Source of the DNA: Candidatus Tisiphia endosymbiont of Beris chalybata | Lineage (GTDB): Bacteria > Pseudomonadota > Alphaproteobacteria > Rickettsiales > Rickettsiaceae | DNA length: 64,000 nt | Reading direction: 5' to 3' | Assembly (NCBI RefSeq): GCF_964026555.1 | Contig: NZ_OZ032159.1 | Coordinates: forward strand, 620,001-684,000 | Shown: positions 20,691-28,052 of the stretch, piece after piece | Layout: every line of letters begins with the position of its first letter | How positions within the stretch are numbered: position 1 is the stretch's first letter | Position numbers and translations under genes: made by a program | The notes under the pieces: model-generated | What the model was told of the DNA's origin: nothing | Database searches by the model: none | The model's input: the letters and a program-made list of their open reading frames with translations, nothing else

Positions 20691-20831
20691 TCTTTCACTA
20701 TAATTATTAATTTATTGAGTACTTTAAAAGCTATTCATACAAATAATATCACTTTCGCGTAATAAAGTAAATAGCTATAATGTTTTCAACCTAGAATAAT
20801 TATAGTCCTCCCCTCTTATCGGCTAATTACA

Positions 20832-20852
20832 TAGAAACCTTCACAAGACCTA
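20832..20852 (-). repeat. Family E remnant supplying the lolA stop codon
   Basis: On the minus strand TAGGTCTTGTGAAGGTTTC matches the left end of family E (TAGGTTTTGTGAAGG at 35115). The TAG that ends lolA is the first three bases of this remnant. Confidence 0.6.
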
Positions 20853-21512
20853 GTTACCTATAATGTATTTCTTTTCAATATCACTTTTGGTTAACCTCTT
20901 TGGTGCCCCAAATATATCAGGGTTTTTTAGCTTAAATAAATCCTCATCAAATTTTTTTACTTTAACAATGTGATTAAATGTTATAGTAATAATGTTGTCC
21001 CCTTCAAATATTTTTAGGGTTTGTATCTGGCCTGTCCCTTTATTAAAAATAATCTGGCTACGTTTTTCTGTTAAATTATGATAAATAGTGATCGTAAAAA
21101 TATCCGCATAATTTTTTGCTGATTCAAATTTAAAATATTTCTCCAAATCTTCACTATCTTCTAACAGAAAATTAAATATATTTTCTTGCGCTTTAATACG
21201 CGTCACATATTTCATATCATAATCATACACTGCCACATAATTACTATTGCCGATCACCAGTAGAGGAAAAGGAGCATAATAATTACAACGAAACCTATAA
21301 GGTTTATTGATTAATAATTTACCTTCTACCCTATTCCCCTGTAAATCTTCTTGAAGAAAATCTACCGCTATAGAATCTATTGTGCGCAAATATCCTTTAA
21401 GCTGCGTAATAGCGCTCTTACTGTTTTCTCCTTGATATTGGATGGCATTAACATTAGTTATTGTGAGTAAAAAATATAACACGACAATAACTTGTTTTAC
21501 CCAGCTTTTCAT
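20850..21512 (-). CDS. lolA: Outer membrane lipoprotein carrier LolA-like protein
   Basis: A 220-residue secreted protein with a signal peptide (VIVVLYFLLTITNVNA) and the LolA fold pattern: YLRTIDSIAVDFLQEDLQGN, GKLLINKPYRFRCNYYAPFP, LVIGNSNYVAVYD and VKKFDEDLFKLKNPDIFG. LolA carries lipoproteins across the periplasm to the outer membrane. The expected P-x-R-F/W segment is present. The stop codon coincides with the edge of a family E repeat remnant, so the last residues may be altered relative to orthologues. Confidence 0.8.
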   Translation of the reverse strand: MKSWVKQVIVVLYFLLTITNVNAIQYQGENSKSAITQLKGYLRTIDSIAVDFLQEDLQGNRVEGKLLINKPYRFRCNYYAPFPLLVIGNSNYVAVYDYDMKYVTRIKAQENIFNFLLEDSEDLEKYFKFESAKNYADIFTITIYHNLTEKRSQIIFNKGTGQIQTLKIFEGDNIITITFNHIVKVKKFDEDLFKLKNPDIFGAPKRLTKSDIEKKYIIGN

Positions 21513-21621
21513 TTGTACCTTTTAAGAGATTATATTAATTATACCAATTCCCATACTTAACAGGGAGAATAGTTTATAGAGCTAAATTGCAACACTCTAA
21601 ATTGCGATGCGATAGCATTAG

Positions 21622-21726
21622 CTATATTCCTCTTTCGATGATTTTGCGAGCTAAAGCGATGGTAGAGCCTATAGATAATAGGCAAGCTATTTGAGCAACG
21701 ACGCATGCAAATTCATATCAGAGGTT
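21622..21726 (-). repeat. Palindromic repeat family A, copy A3
   Basis: Contains GCCTA-TAGATAA-TAGGC and the conserved GAGCAACGACGCATGCAAAT and CATATCAGAGG end. It abuts the stop codon of bcp at 21726. Strand is arbitrary because the element is palindromic. Confidence 0.85.
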
Positions 21727-22187
21727 TATAAATTCTCTATCTGCTTTAATACCTCTTCTGCATGTCCTTTAACTTGCACTTTCCGCCAGATATGAGCAAT
21801 TTTTCCTTCGGTATCTATTAGAAAAGTTGTCCTCCCTATGCTCATATATTTCTTACCAAATATCGATTTTTCTTCCCAAACTCCATAATTTTCACATGTG
21901 TTAGAATTAAAATCTGAAGCTAGATCAAATTCTAGCGAATATTTCTTTTTAAATTTATCATGAGCATTTAAATCATCCTTGGACACTCCTATGATTATCG
22001 TATTCAGTTTTTCAAATGCTAACTTAAGTTGACTAAAGCCTCTTGCTTCAACGGTGCACCCAGGGGTATCATCCTTAGGGTAAAAATATAATACCACAAA
22101 CTTGCCTGCCAACTTCGATAAACTAATATTATTATTTTCTCCCACTAACATAGTAAAATCTGGAGCATTATCCCCTATTTTTAACAT
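21726..22187 (-). CDS. bcp: Thioredoxin-dependent peroxiredoxin (BCP/PrxQ)
   Basis: A 153-residue BCP/PrxQ peroxidase that reduces hydroperoxides. Its peroxidatic cysteine is in FYPKDDTPGCTVEARGFSQL, preceded by LAGKFVVLYFYP and followed by GVSKDDLNAHDKFKKKY and GKKYMSIGRTTFLID. In many PrxQ enzymes a resolving cysteine lies five residues after the peroxidatic one; here that place is Arg (E-A-R-G-F). This enzyme is therefore probably a one-cysteine type or uses another cysteine (FNSNTCENYG). The gene ends in repeat A3. Confidence 0.88.
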   Translation of the reverse strand: MLKIGDNAPDFTMLVGENNNISLSKLAGKFVVLYFYPKDDTPGCTVEARGFSQLKLAFEKLNTIIIGVSKDDLNAHDKFKKKYSLEFDLASDFNSNTCENYGVWEEKSIFGKKYMSIGRTTFLIDTEGKIAHIWRKVQVKGHAEEVLKQIENL

Positions 22188-22262
22188 TCTAATTATCCTC
22201 TTAATAAATATTGATTAGTTAATTTTAAATCTTACCCTCTTTCCGCCAATATAGCCAAAGTG

Positions 22263-22363
22263 ATTTAGCTGGTGGCACTTGAATTTAAAGGTAAGGTTGC
22301 GCAGCGTATAGAGAATACGTGAGCACAACCGAAGCCTGCAAAATCAAGTGTCACCAGCTAAAT
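22263..22363 (-). repeat. Palindromic repeat family H
   Basis: Inverted ends ATTTAGCTGGTGGCACTTGA and TCAAGTGTCACCAGCTAAAT. The central stem-loop CGTAT-AGAGA-ATACG (22305-22319) is followed by TGAGC. It overlaps the last codons of the SURF1 gene. Confidence 0.85.
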
Positions 22364-23075
22364 ACCGCGGGCTATAAGCCATAATGAAAATTATTGCAAA
22401 TGCTACTGCTAACGCAAACCAAGTAATAGCATATTCCAAATGATCATTTTTAATATGCAATAAATTTTCGATTTTTAAGGGCTTTAAAATATCTTCTTGC
22501 CCCACAGCAACATTATCCATAAGCAGATAAAATTCTTCTAGCTTTAAACCTAAGATATTAGAGGCCTCCTTTATATCTAAAGTAAACCAGATATTATTTT
22601 TAATATCGTTATCAAATATAAAAAGCCTTTTTTGCTCCCCTGGCAGTATTACCCCGATAATTTGATTAATAGAGCTGCTATCTAATATTTTATCAATATT
22701 ATGTTTGTGACTACTACCAAACCATCCTCGCGTAACTAAAATTATTTTATTATCATCTGTCTTAAATGGACTGACCAAATAATACCCATCTTTCTCGGCA
22801 GACATCGCCCTACGCCCATACAGATGAAGATTTTTATCTAGTAAAAATTGCCCCCTGACTGCTACTTTCGCATAATATTTATCTCCACTAAGTGTTTTTA
22901 TATCAATAGGAGCATTATTTAAATTGTTATTTATTAAGTTCAAAAATAATTGTTTTTCCTTAAGTCGGCTAACTTGCCAAATACCTAGTGACACTAGTAT
23001 TACAAAAATTAATATAGCTATTAATACCGGGAATAGTTGTATTTTACCTTTACTTAAAGTTAAAGTTTTTGGCAC
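22344..23075 (-). CDS. surf1: SURF1-family cytochrome c oxidase assembly protein
   Basis: A 243-residue protein with an N-terminal membrane helix (LFPVLIAILIFVILVSLGIWQ), the SURF1 motif LGIWQVSRLKEK, the central GYYLVSPFKTDD and ILVTRGWFGSS, and a C-terminal helix preceded by HLEYAITWFALA. SURF1 helps heme a insertion into CoxA. It starts at GTG 23073-23075, whose first bases overlap the TAG stop of the upstream gene by one base. The last residues (LAGDT) and the stop codon are encoded inside repeat H. Confidence 0.88.
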   Translation of the reverse strand: MPKTLTLSKGKIQLFPVLIAILIFVILVSLGIWQVSRLKEKQLFLNLINNNLNNAPIDIKTLSGDKYYAKVAVRGQFLLDKNLHLYGRRAMSAEKDGYYLVSPFKTDDNKIILVTRGWFGSSHKHNIDKILDSSSINQIIGVILPGEQKRLFIFDNDIKNNIWFTLDIKEASNILGLKLEEFYLLMDNVAVGQEDILKPLKIENLLHIKNDHLEYAITWFALAVAFAIIFIMAYSPRYLAGDT

Positions 23076-23980
23076 TATAATTTCTTCATTATTTCTAGCA
23101 AGGATTCTAAAGTAACAAGTTTGCTTTGTCTACGATCAAATGACATTAATTCGCGTTGATAATCTGGAATAAAAAATTCTAATTTAAATAATTTTAGTGC
23201 GTCTGCTAATGTTTTAGGTAATGGCAGTAAATTATACTGTTCATCGAAAGCATTACCATAGATCTTGGGTAGGTTGTTAATTTCCCTAGGGCTTTTCAGT
23301 CCTAAGTATATAGAGTTTAAAATTGTAAAAATTGCTAGATAAATATTAGTTAAGGGATTAGCTATTCTATGCTCTAATCGTTTAGGATAAGAAGCAGGGA
23401 TGCGCAGAGCAACGGTTCTATTATTATTACCAAATGATACATTAATTGGAGCCATGAAATTTTTATCTAGCCGTAAATAATCCTCCTCATATGACATGAA
23501 CACCAGAAAAGTCTCAATCATATAATGCCCAATACTTGACGCTACCTTATTTAGGAACTCATGATTGATATGAGTAGCACTAGTATCAATAAAATTAAGG
23601 TGGAAATGCATACTGCTACCATAATCATCAAGGAATGGTTTAGCCCTAAAATTTACCTTGCTTTGCAATTGATTTGCTACCATTGTTATTTTATACCGCA
23701 CCTTATTAATATCTTCTATATAATTAATTATATTAGTTGTCGGAGGCAAATTAACTTCAAATTGGTTTTTGCCTTTTTCCTTAATAAGTTTCATACCTAG
23801 AAGATGCTCAAATTGGCATAGATCTACATTATTACTTAAGTAAAATTCTATTTCCACCCCTATACACGCTATTAAGCCATAATCTATTTGTAACTCGTGC
23901 ATTAATTTTTCTAATGCATTGTATTTCCTCAAATGATCTGATAATTTATCTATAAAATCTTGTAGGGGAAAAATCATCAT
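23075..23980 (-). CDS. Glutamine synthetase-like protein, short form
   Basis: A 301-residue protein with the catalytic-domain motifs of the glutamine synthetase family: GVEIEFYL (metal-binding Glu), SSMHFHLNF (compare S-G-M-H-x-H in GlnA), NVSFGNNNRTVALRIP and RLEHRIANPLTNIYLA. It lacks the N-terminal beta-grasp domain and is about 150 residues shorter than GlnA. It may be a gamma-glutamyl ligase acting on an amine other than ammonia, or a degenerate GS; the substrate is not readable. Its start overlaps the start of the divergent pgeF gene, and it is coupled to SURF1 by a one-base overlap. Confidence 0.7.
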   Translation of the reverse strand: MMIFPLQDFIDKLSDHLRKYNALEKLMHELQIDYGLIACIGVEIEFYLSNNVDLCQFEHLLGMKLIKEKGKNQFEVNLPPTTNIINYIEDINKVRYKITMVANQLQSKVNFRAKPFLDDYGSSMHFHLNFIDTSATHINHEFLNKVASSIGHYMIETFLVFMSYEEDYLRLDKNFMAPINVSFGNNNRTVALRIPASYPKRLEHRIANPLTNIYLAIFTILNSIYLGLKSPREINNLPKIYGNAFDEQYNLLPLPKTLADALKLFKLEFFIPDYQRELMSFDRRQSKLVTLESLLEIMKKL

Positions 23981-24797
23981 GAATGTGCTTATAACAAATA
24001 AAGTTTATTATAAAATTTTTGACCTAAGCTTCAAGGGTTCAAGTCATATTTATAATAAAAAAAATATGGGGCCCTATTCTCTGCTTCCTAATTCTCTAGA
24101 AGTTATCCACAATAACCGAAAAGCAATAGTTAATTATTGCCAGGCTCAAAATATAGTAATCTTAAAACAAGTACATGGCACTAAAATTATTGATGCTGAT
24201 TTAATTAATGATTTTACTACGGATTTAGAGGGGGACGGCGTCATTACTTCTAAAAATAATTTAGTACTAGCAATACAAACTGCTGATTGTGTGCCAATTC
24301 TTTTAGCAAGTAGCGACGGAAGCCTAATAGGGGCCGCGCATTGTGGATGGCAGGGTAGTAAAGCAGGTATAGTAGCTAATATCGTCACTATAATGCAGGC
24401 TAAAGGTGCTAAGGATATTTGCGCGATTATTGGCCCTAGTATTCAACAATATTCTTATGAAGTAAATGAGGAATTTTATAATAGTTTCGTAGACGAGAGA
24501 GAGATTTATGTAAAATTCTTTATTCCTTCACATCGAGAAAAACATTATATGTTTGATCTACCTGCATACGTAGAACTACAATTACAAGAAGCAGGTGTTC
24601 ATAATATCCATAAGATAGCAGAAGATACTTATACTACTCAGTTGAGCAAAGCGATTGATAGTAATAGTGAGGAGCTAAACCATACTACAACAGAACCGTT
24701 AGATTCCAGTATATATAAATATCCAAGCTACAGACGTTGTTATCATACAGGAGAATTATACAATAGCGCTATATTATCTACCATTATCAAACCATAA
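23979..24797 (+). CDS. pgeF: Peptidoglycan editing factor PgeF (YfiH/multicopper oxidase-like fold)
   Basis: A 272-residue member of the YfiH/DUF152 family. Motifs present are LKQVHGTKI (H), LAIQTADCVPILL (metal/nucleophile Cys), GAAHCGWQGSKAGI (H), AIIGPSIQ and SYRRCYHTGE. The family hydrolyses wrongly incorporated muropeptide amides and has also been described as a purine nucleoside-cleaving enzyme. SD-like AGGGGA lies nine bases before ATG 23979, inside the divergent gene. Confidence 0.85.
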   Translation: MNVLITNKVYYKIFDLSFKGSSHIYNKKNMGPYSLLPNSLEVIHNNRKAIVNYCQAQNIVILKQVHGTKIIDADLINDFTTDLEGDGVITSKNNLVLAIQTADCVPILLASSDGSLIGAAHCGWQGSKAGIVANIVTIMQAKGAKDICAIIGPSIQQYSYEVNEEFYNSFVDEREIYVKFFIPSHREKHYMFDLPAYVELQLQEAGVHNIHKIAEDTYTTQLSKAIDSNSEELNHTTTEPLDSSIYKYPSYRRCYHTGELYNSAILSTIIKP

Positions 24798-24875
24798 ATT
24801 CTTAGCGTTTTTCTACTTATAATAGTAGACTTAATCCCTTTCATCTCTAAAATTATCATAAAAAAATAATTTTTA

Positions 24876-24904
24876 TTGACAGTTTTTTTGGCATATGCTA
24901 CTTT
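24876..24904 (+). promoter_or_regulatory. Probable sigma70 promoter ahead of repeat C2
   Basis: TTGACA (24876-24881) and TACTTT (24899-24904) are separated by 17 bases. Transcription from here would run through palindromic repeat C2 before reaching the start of the unknown gene at 25100. Confidence 0.5.
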
Positions 24905-24925
24905 AGATTGCAAAATTTAAAAAGT

Positions 24926-25058
24926 GTATACTGCTCGTACTTCAAGAATTGGATTTTATTTTAAATGGCGAGCGCGCGCAGCGTACATGCCAGTACGTGA
25001 GCACGTGAGTCCATGATAAAATAAAAAAAACAATTTTTGAAAGACGAGTAGTATATAC
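24926..25058 (+). repeat. Palindromic repeat family C, copy C2
   Basis: Nearly identical to C1 and C3, with ends GTATACTGCTCGTACTTC and GACGAGTAGTATATAC. It fills most of the 302-base gap between pgeF and the next gene and would form a long hairpin in the leader RNA. Confidence 0.9.
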
Positions 25059-25099
25059 TTAAAACAATGTAATAATTATTAAAGCAAGGAGTAATAATT

Positions 25100-25630
25100 A
25101 TGCCTTATCTCCTAAGAGCACAGAGAATAGAAGCTGAAAAATCACTTCCTCTTCCAAAGAGAAAGGCTGTAAATGAAGAGCGCTTCCTCCAAGGCATATT
25201 ACACGACTTAAATTCTCCCTTCAAAAGCCCAATACCTGATTCTGTTCAATTTGGTTGCGATGAACAGTATATAAAAGTATCCCAGGATCCAAAAAAAAAT
25301 GAAGCTTTATTAACATTGGTTGTGCAGCCTGAAAAACATGACAGAGGAAATTACCTTGAATTAGCCAAAAATATCTTAGATAATGGAAAAATTACTAAAT
25401 TAAAATGTTCAGGTTTACAGGCGGAAGAAGTCGCTACTTTAAAGGAGATTTGGCAGAAGTTTGGTCAAGTTGTTGCGAATCATGATATGTCAAAAGCTAC
25501 AAATATTGCTCCTTCTACCTCTTATCCACAAAACCTCGACGATAATTTCACTTTGTCTTACTCCTTAATCCCATTTGCAGGCGAGGAAAAATCACATGAG
25601 TTAGGAGGGGCAGCTTCGCACCTTGATTAA
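25100..25630 (+). CDS. Hypothetical protein, no recognised domain
   Basis: A 176-residue soluble protein that I cannot place in a family. It begins with a basic region (LLRAQRIEAEKSLPLPKRKA), then has mixed strand/helix content (YIKVSQDPKKNEALLTLVVQ, ELAKNILDNGKITKLKCSGL) that could be a small alpha/beta fold. The C-terminal 40 residues look disordered. A good SD (AAGGAG) lies nine bases before the ATG. It follows a probable promoter and repeat C2, and is followed at once by the short motif TTATGCAGGAAGTCTATT and repeat D2. Confidence 0.6.
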   Translation: MPYLLRAQRIEAEKSLPLPKRKAVNEERFLQGILHDLNSPFKSPIPDSVQFGCDEQYIKVSQDPKKNEALLTLVVQPEKHDRGNYLELAKNILDNGKITKLKCSGLQAEEVATLKEIWQKFGQVVANHDMSKATNIAPSTSYPQNLDDNFTLSYSLIPFAGEEKSHELGGAASHLD

Positions 25631-25670
25631 CTTATGCAGGAAGTCTATTGTAGTTCTCTTAGTATTATGA

Positions 25671-25834
25671 TATATATACTGCTTGCACCTGAAGAGTTGG
25701 TAGACGATAGAATCAACTTCAAGAAGAAGCCAGGAGGGCCAAAGTCGAGCACCGGAGCGTACATATTAGTATGCAAGGAGCCTCGATCTTTAGAGCGCAA
25801 CGACGCCAATTCTTGAAGTTCCTAGAGTATATAC
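25671..25834 (+). repeat. Palindromic repeat family D, copy D2 (intact)
   Basis: Starts TATATATACTGCTTGCACCT and ends CTTGAAGTTCCTAGAGTATA. The core has the stem GCGTAC-ATATTA-GTATGC (25757-25774, with one G-T pair). One frame reads SSTGAYILVCKE, related to the F1 and E1 core peptides. The short open frame across it is a repeat by-product. Confidence 0.85.
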
Positions 25835-25892
25835 ACTTTTGTTCTGCTAGAGCCATCATTTTCTTAGCCAGAATTAGCTTATGCAATAAGTC

Positions 25893-26000
25893 TATACTCC
25901 CCTTCCGATGATTTTGCTGCTAGGCACGATGGTAGAGCCTAGAGATAATAGGCGAGCTATTTGAGCAACGACGCATGCAAATTCATATCAGACGAGTATA
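25893..26000 (+). repeat. Palindromic repeat family A, copy A4
   Basis: TATACTCCCCTTCCGATGAT to CATATCAGACGAGTATA, with centre GCCTA-GAGATAA-TAGGC (25937-25953). It ends 29 bases before the tolB start. With D2 it accounts for most of the 400-base gap before tolB. Confidence 0.9.
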
Positions 26001-26029
26001 TTATTAATTTTAAGTAGAGAACATTGATA

Positions 26030-27361
26030 GTGATAAAATATTTATTGCCTGTAGTCTTGCTAATTTTCACTTTTAATAGCTATGCTATAGAAACTATATC
26101 TATAGAACGCGGGCATGTTGACCCTACCCCGATAGCAATCAACCAGTTTGAGGCAAACGCACAAAAAGAGCATGTGATTGCTCAAGATATAATTAACGTC
26201 GTAACTAATGACTTGAAAATTTCTGGCATGTTTCGCCCTATTTCTGCTGCTGCTTTTATTGAACAAGTTATAGGAATAACTCATAAACCTCTTTTTGCTG
26301 CATGGCGGCAAATTAACGCCTCTCTTGTACTGAATGGTGAAATATTGCAGTTACCTTCCGGCAAACTAAAAGTTAGCTTTATACTTTGGGATACCAATTT
26401 AGAAAAAAAACTATTAGGAGAATTTTTTGAAGTACCAGCACCTTTATGGCGAAGGGTAGCTCATAAAATAGCCGATAAAATCTATGAAAGAATTACTGGG
26501 GATAAAGGTTATTTTGATACAAGGGTAGCATATATCGCAGAAAATGGTCCATATTTAAATAGAGTTAAAAGAATAGCTATGATGGATTATGATGGAGCAA
26601 ACCAAAAATATCTTACTGATGGTAAAAATTTAGTCCTTACCCCCAGATTTTCACCAGCTTCAGATAAGCTGCTCTATTTAGCTTATGTCAATAAACACAA
26701 GCCGCATGTGTATGTTCGTGACCTTACGAGCAATAAAGAGAGTCTAGTAGGTAATTTTCCTGGTATGTCATTTGCACCTAGGTTTTCTCCCAATGGCCAG
26801 AGCGCTATAATGTCAATAGCTCAAAAGGGGGCTACGCATATTTTTGAAATTGATTTGAATAGCAAAACAACTCGACAATTAACTACTGGCGCAAAAGTAA
26901 TTAATACTTCTCCTAGCTACTCACCTGATGGGAGTAAAATAGTATTTAACTCTGACCGGAGTGGTTCTAGGCAGTTATATGTAATGAATGCCGATGGATC
27001 TAATGTAGAACGTATAAGTTTTGGAGGAGGAGTGTATGCTGCCCCAAGTTGGTCACCAAGAGGGGATTATATAGCTTTTACTAAAATAACTTCATCAGAA
27101 GGTTTTACTATTGGAGTGATTAAACCACATGCTCTAAATGAAGAAAATAACGAGAGAATTATCACCAGCGGCTACCTAGTTGAAGGCGCATGTTGGGGGC
27201 CTAATGGCAGAATTATTATGTTTACTAAAGGTTGGCCTCCAAAAGGGCCAATAGCAGGCAGAAGCCGCATTTATTCTATTGATTTAACTGGTTATAATGA
27301 ACGGGAAATGCTGACTCCTGAAGATGCTTCTGATCCCGAATGGTCTAAAATATTAAATTAA
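26030..27361 (+). CDS. tolB: Tol-Pal system periplasmic protein TolB
   Basis: A 443-residue TolB with signal peptide ([18 protein letters not shown]), an N-terminal alpha/beta domain ([21 protein letters not shown]) and a six-bladed propeller with repeated PRFSPx[27 protein letters not shown] units. TolB couples Pal to the Tol motor during outer-membrane constriction. The start is GTG 26030 or the TTG at 26024 just before it; AGAGA precedes both. Confidence 0.93.
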   Translation: MIKYLLPVVLLIFTFNSYAIETISIERGHVDPTPIAINQFEANAQKEHVIAQDIINVVTNDLKISGMFRPISAAAFIEQVIGITHKPLFAAWRQINASLVLNGEILQLPSGKLKVSFILWDTNLEKKLLGEFFEVPAPLWRRVAHKIADKIYERITGDKGYFDTRVAYIAENGPYLNRVKRIAMMDYDGANQKYLTDGKNLVLTPRFSPASDKLLYLAYVNKHKPHVYVRDLTSNKESLVGNFPGMSFAPRFSPNGQSAIMSIAQKGATHIFEIDLNSKTTRQLTTGAKVINTSPSYSPDGSKIVFNSDRSGSRQLYVMNADGSNVERISFGGGVYAAPSWSPRGDYIAFTKITSSEGFTIGVIKPHALNEENNERIITSGYLVEGACWGPNGRIIMFTKGWPPKGPIAGRSRIYSIDLTGYNEREMLTPEDASDPEWSKILN

Positions 27362-27389
27362 TTAATAAATTTTGGTGAGTAAAAAAAGT

Positions 27390-27678
27390 ATATATACTGC
27401 TCGTAACTGAAGAGTTGGTATACGATAGAATCAACTTCAAGAAGAGCTAGGAGTGTCAAAGTCCAGAAGCGCAGCGTACTATATATTATACTGCTCGTAC
27501 TTCAAGAATTGGGTTTTATTTTAAATGGTGAGCGCGCGCAGCGTACATGCCAGTACGTGAGCACGTGAGTCCATGATAAAATAAAAAAACAATTTTTGAA
27601 AGACGAGTAGTATACGTGAGCATCGCAGATCTTTAGGGCACGACGACGACGCCAATTCTTGAAGTTCCTAGAGTATAT
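27390..27678 (+). repeat. Repeat D3 interrupted by repeat C3
   Basis: The D left half (27390-27486) ends at GCAGCGTAC plus TATA-rich bases, and the D right half resumes at CGTGAGCATCGCAGATC (27615-27678), finishing CTTGAAGTTCCTAGAGTATA as in D2. C3 lies exactly between the two halves, in the loop of the D core stem. Confidence 0.9.
27487..27614 (+). repeat. Palindromic repeat family C, copy C3, nested in D3
   Basis: TATACTGCTCGTACTTCAAG to GACGAGTAGTATA, nearly identical to C2, which suggests recent spread. Core CGTAC-ATGCCA-GTACG. Confidence 0.9.
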
Positions 27679-27700
27679 CCATCCTGATTAATATAATTTT

Positions 27701-27776
27701 GCCGGTATAGCTCAGCTGGTAGAGCAGCGCATTCGTAACGCGCAGGTCGGGGGTTCAAGTCCCTTTACCGGCACCA
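27701..27776 (+). tRNA. tRNA-Thr (anticodon CGT)
   Basis: A 76-base cloverleaf with acceptor GCCGGTA/TACCGGC, D-arm GCTCAGCTGGTAGAGC, anticodon loop TTCGTAA (CGT, decodes ACG) and T-loop TTCAAGT, with encoded ACCA. The anticodon stem has one A-C mismatch next to the loop, and the T stem uses two G-T pairs. Confidence 0.93.
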
Positions 27777-27789
27777 TACCAACAACATC

Positions 27790-27858
27790 TAGATTCTGTG
27801 GAGGTTTCTATCTAATGGTCGATTTCGTCGTGATTTTCGTTCTCGAATCCTCACATAT
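27790..27858 (+). repeat. Partial family E repeat, copy E3
   Basis: GATTCTGTGGAGGTTTCTAT and GGTCGATTTCGTCGTGATTT followed by CGAATCCTCAC match an arm of family E read in reverse sense. The rest of the 276-base gap to mfd contains a direct repeat CAGGATAGTACG (twice near 27882-27905) and no gene that I can support. Confidence 0.6.
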
Positions 27859-28052
27859 AGCTTATGCCATTATGATATATACAGGATAGTACGCAGGATA
27901 GTACGCGGGAAGCGCATAGTCGTCGTCGTGCATACTTGAAGATAAAATACTCTTGTACGCACCTTAATGGCCTATGCTATACGCTGCAGGCCTTGCGTTC
28001 CGTATCTTCTACAAATTCCTTACTCGATGCGAATTTTTCAAGCAATCTACTA

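Noticed and set aside
24103..25530. Perfect DnaA-box 9-mers TTATCCACA at 24103 and 25522, and reversed at 15835 and 17425
   Set aside because: They lie in coding sequence, are widely spaced, and the gyrB one is forced by the conserved V-V-D-N codons. There is no cluster with an AT-rich unwinding region, so I do not call an origin.
25634..25816. 60-codon open frame after the unknown gene
   Set aside because: It lies wholly within the short motif and repeat D2, and its residues match the RPE-like peptide reading of other repeats, so it is not a separate gene.
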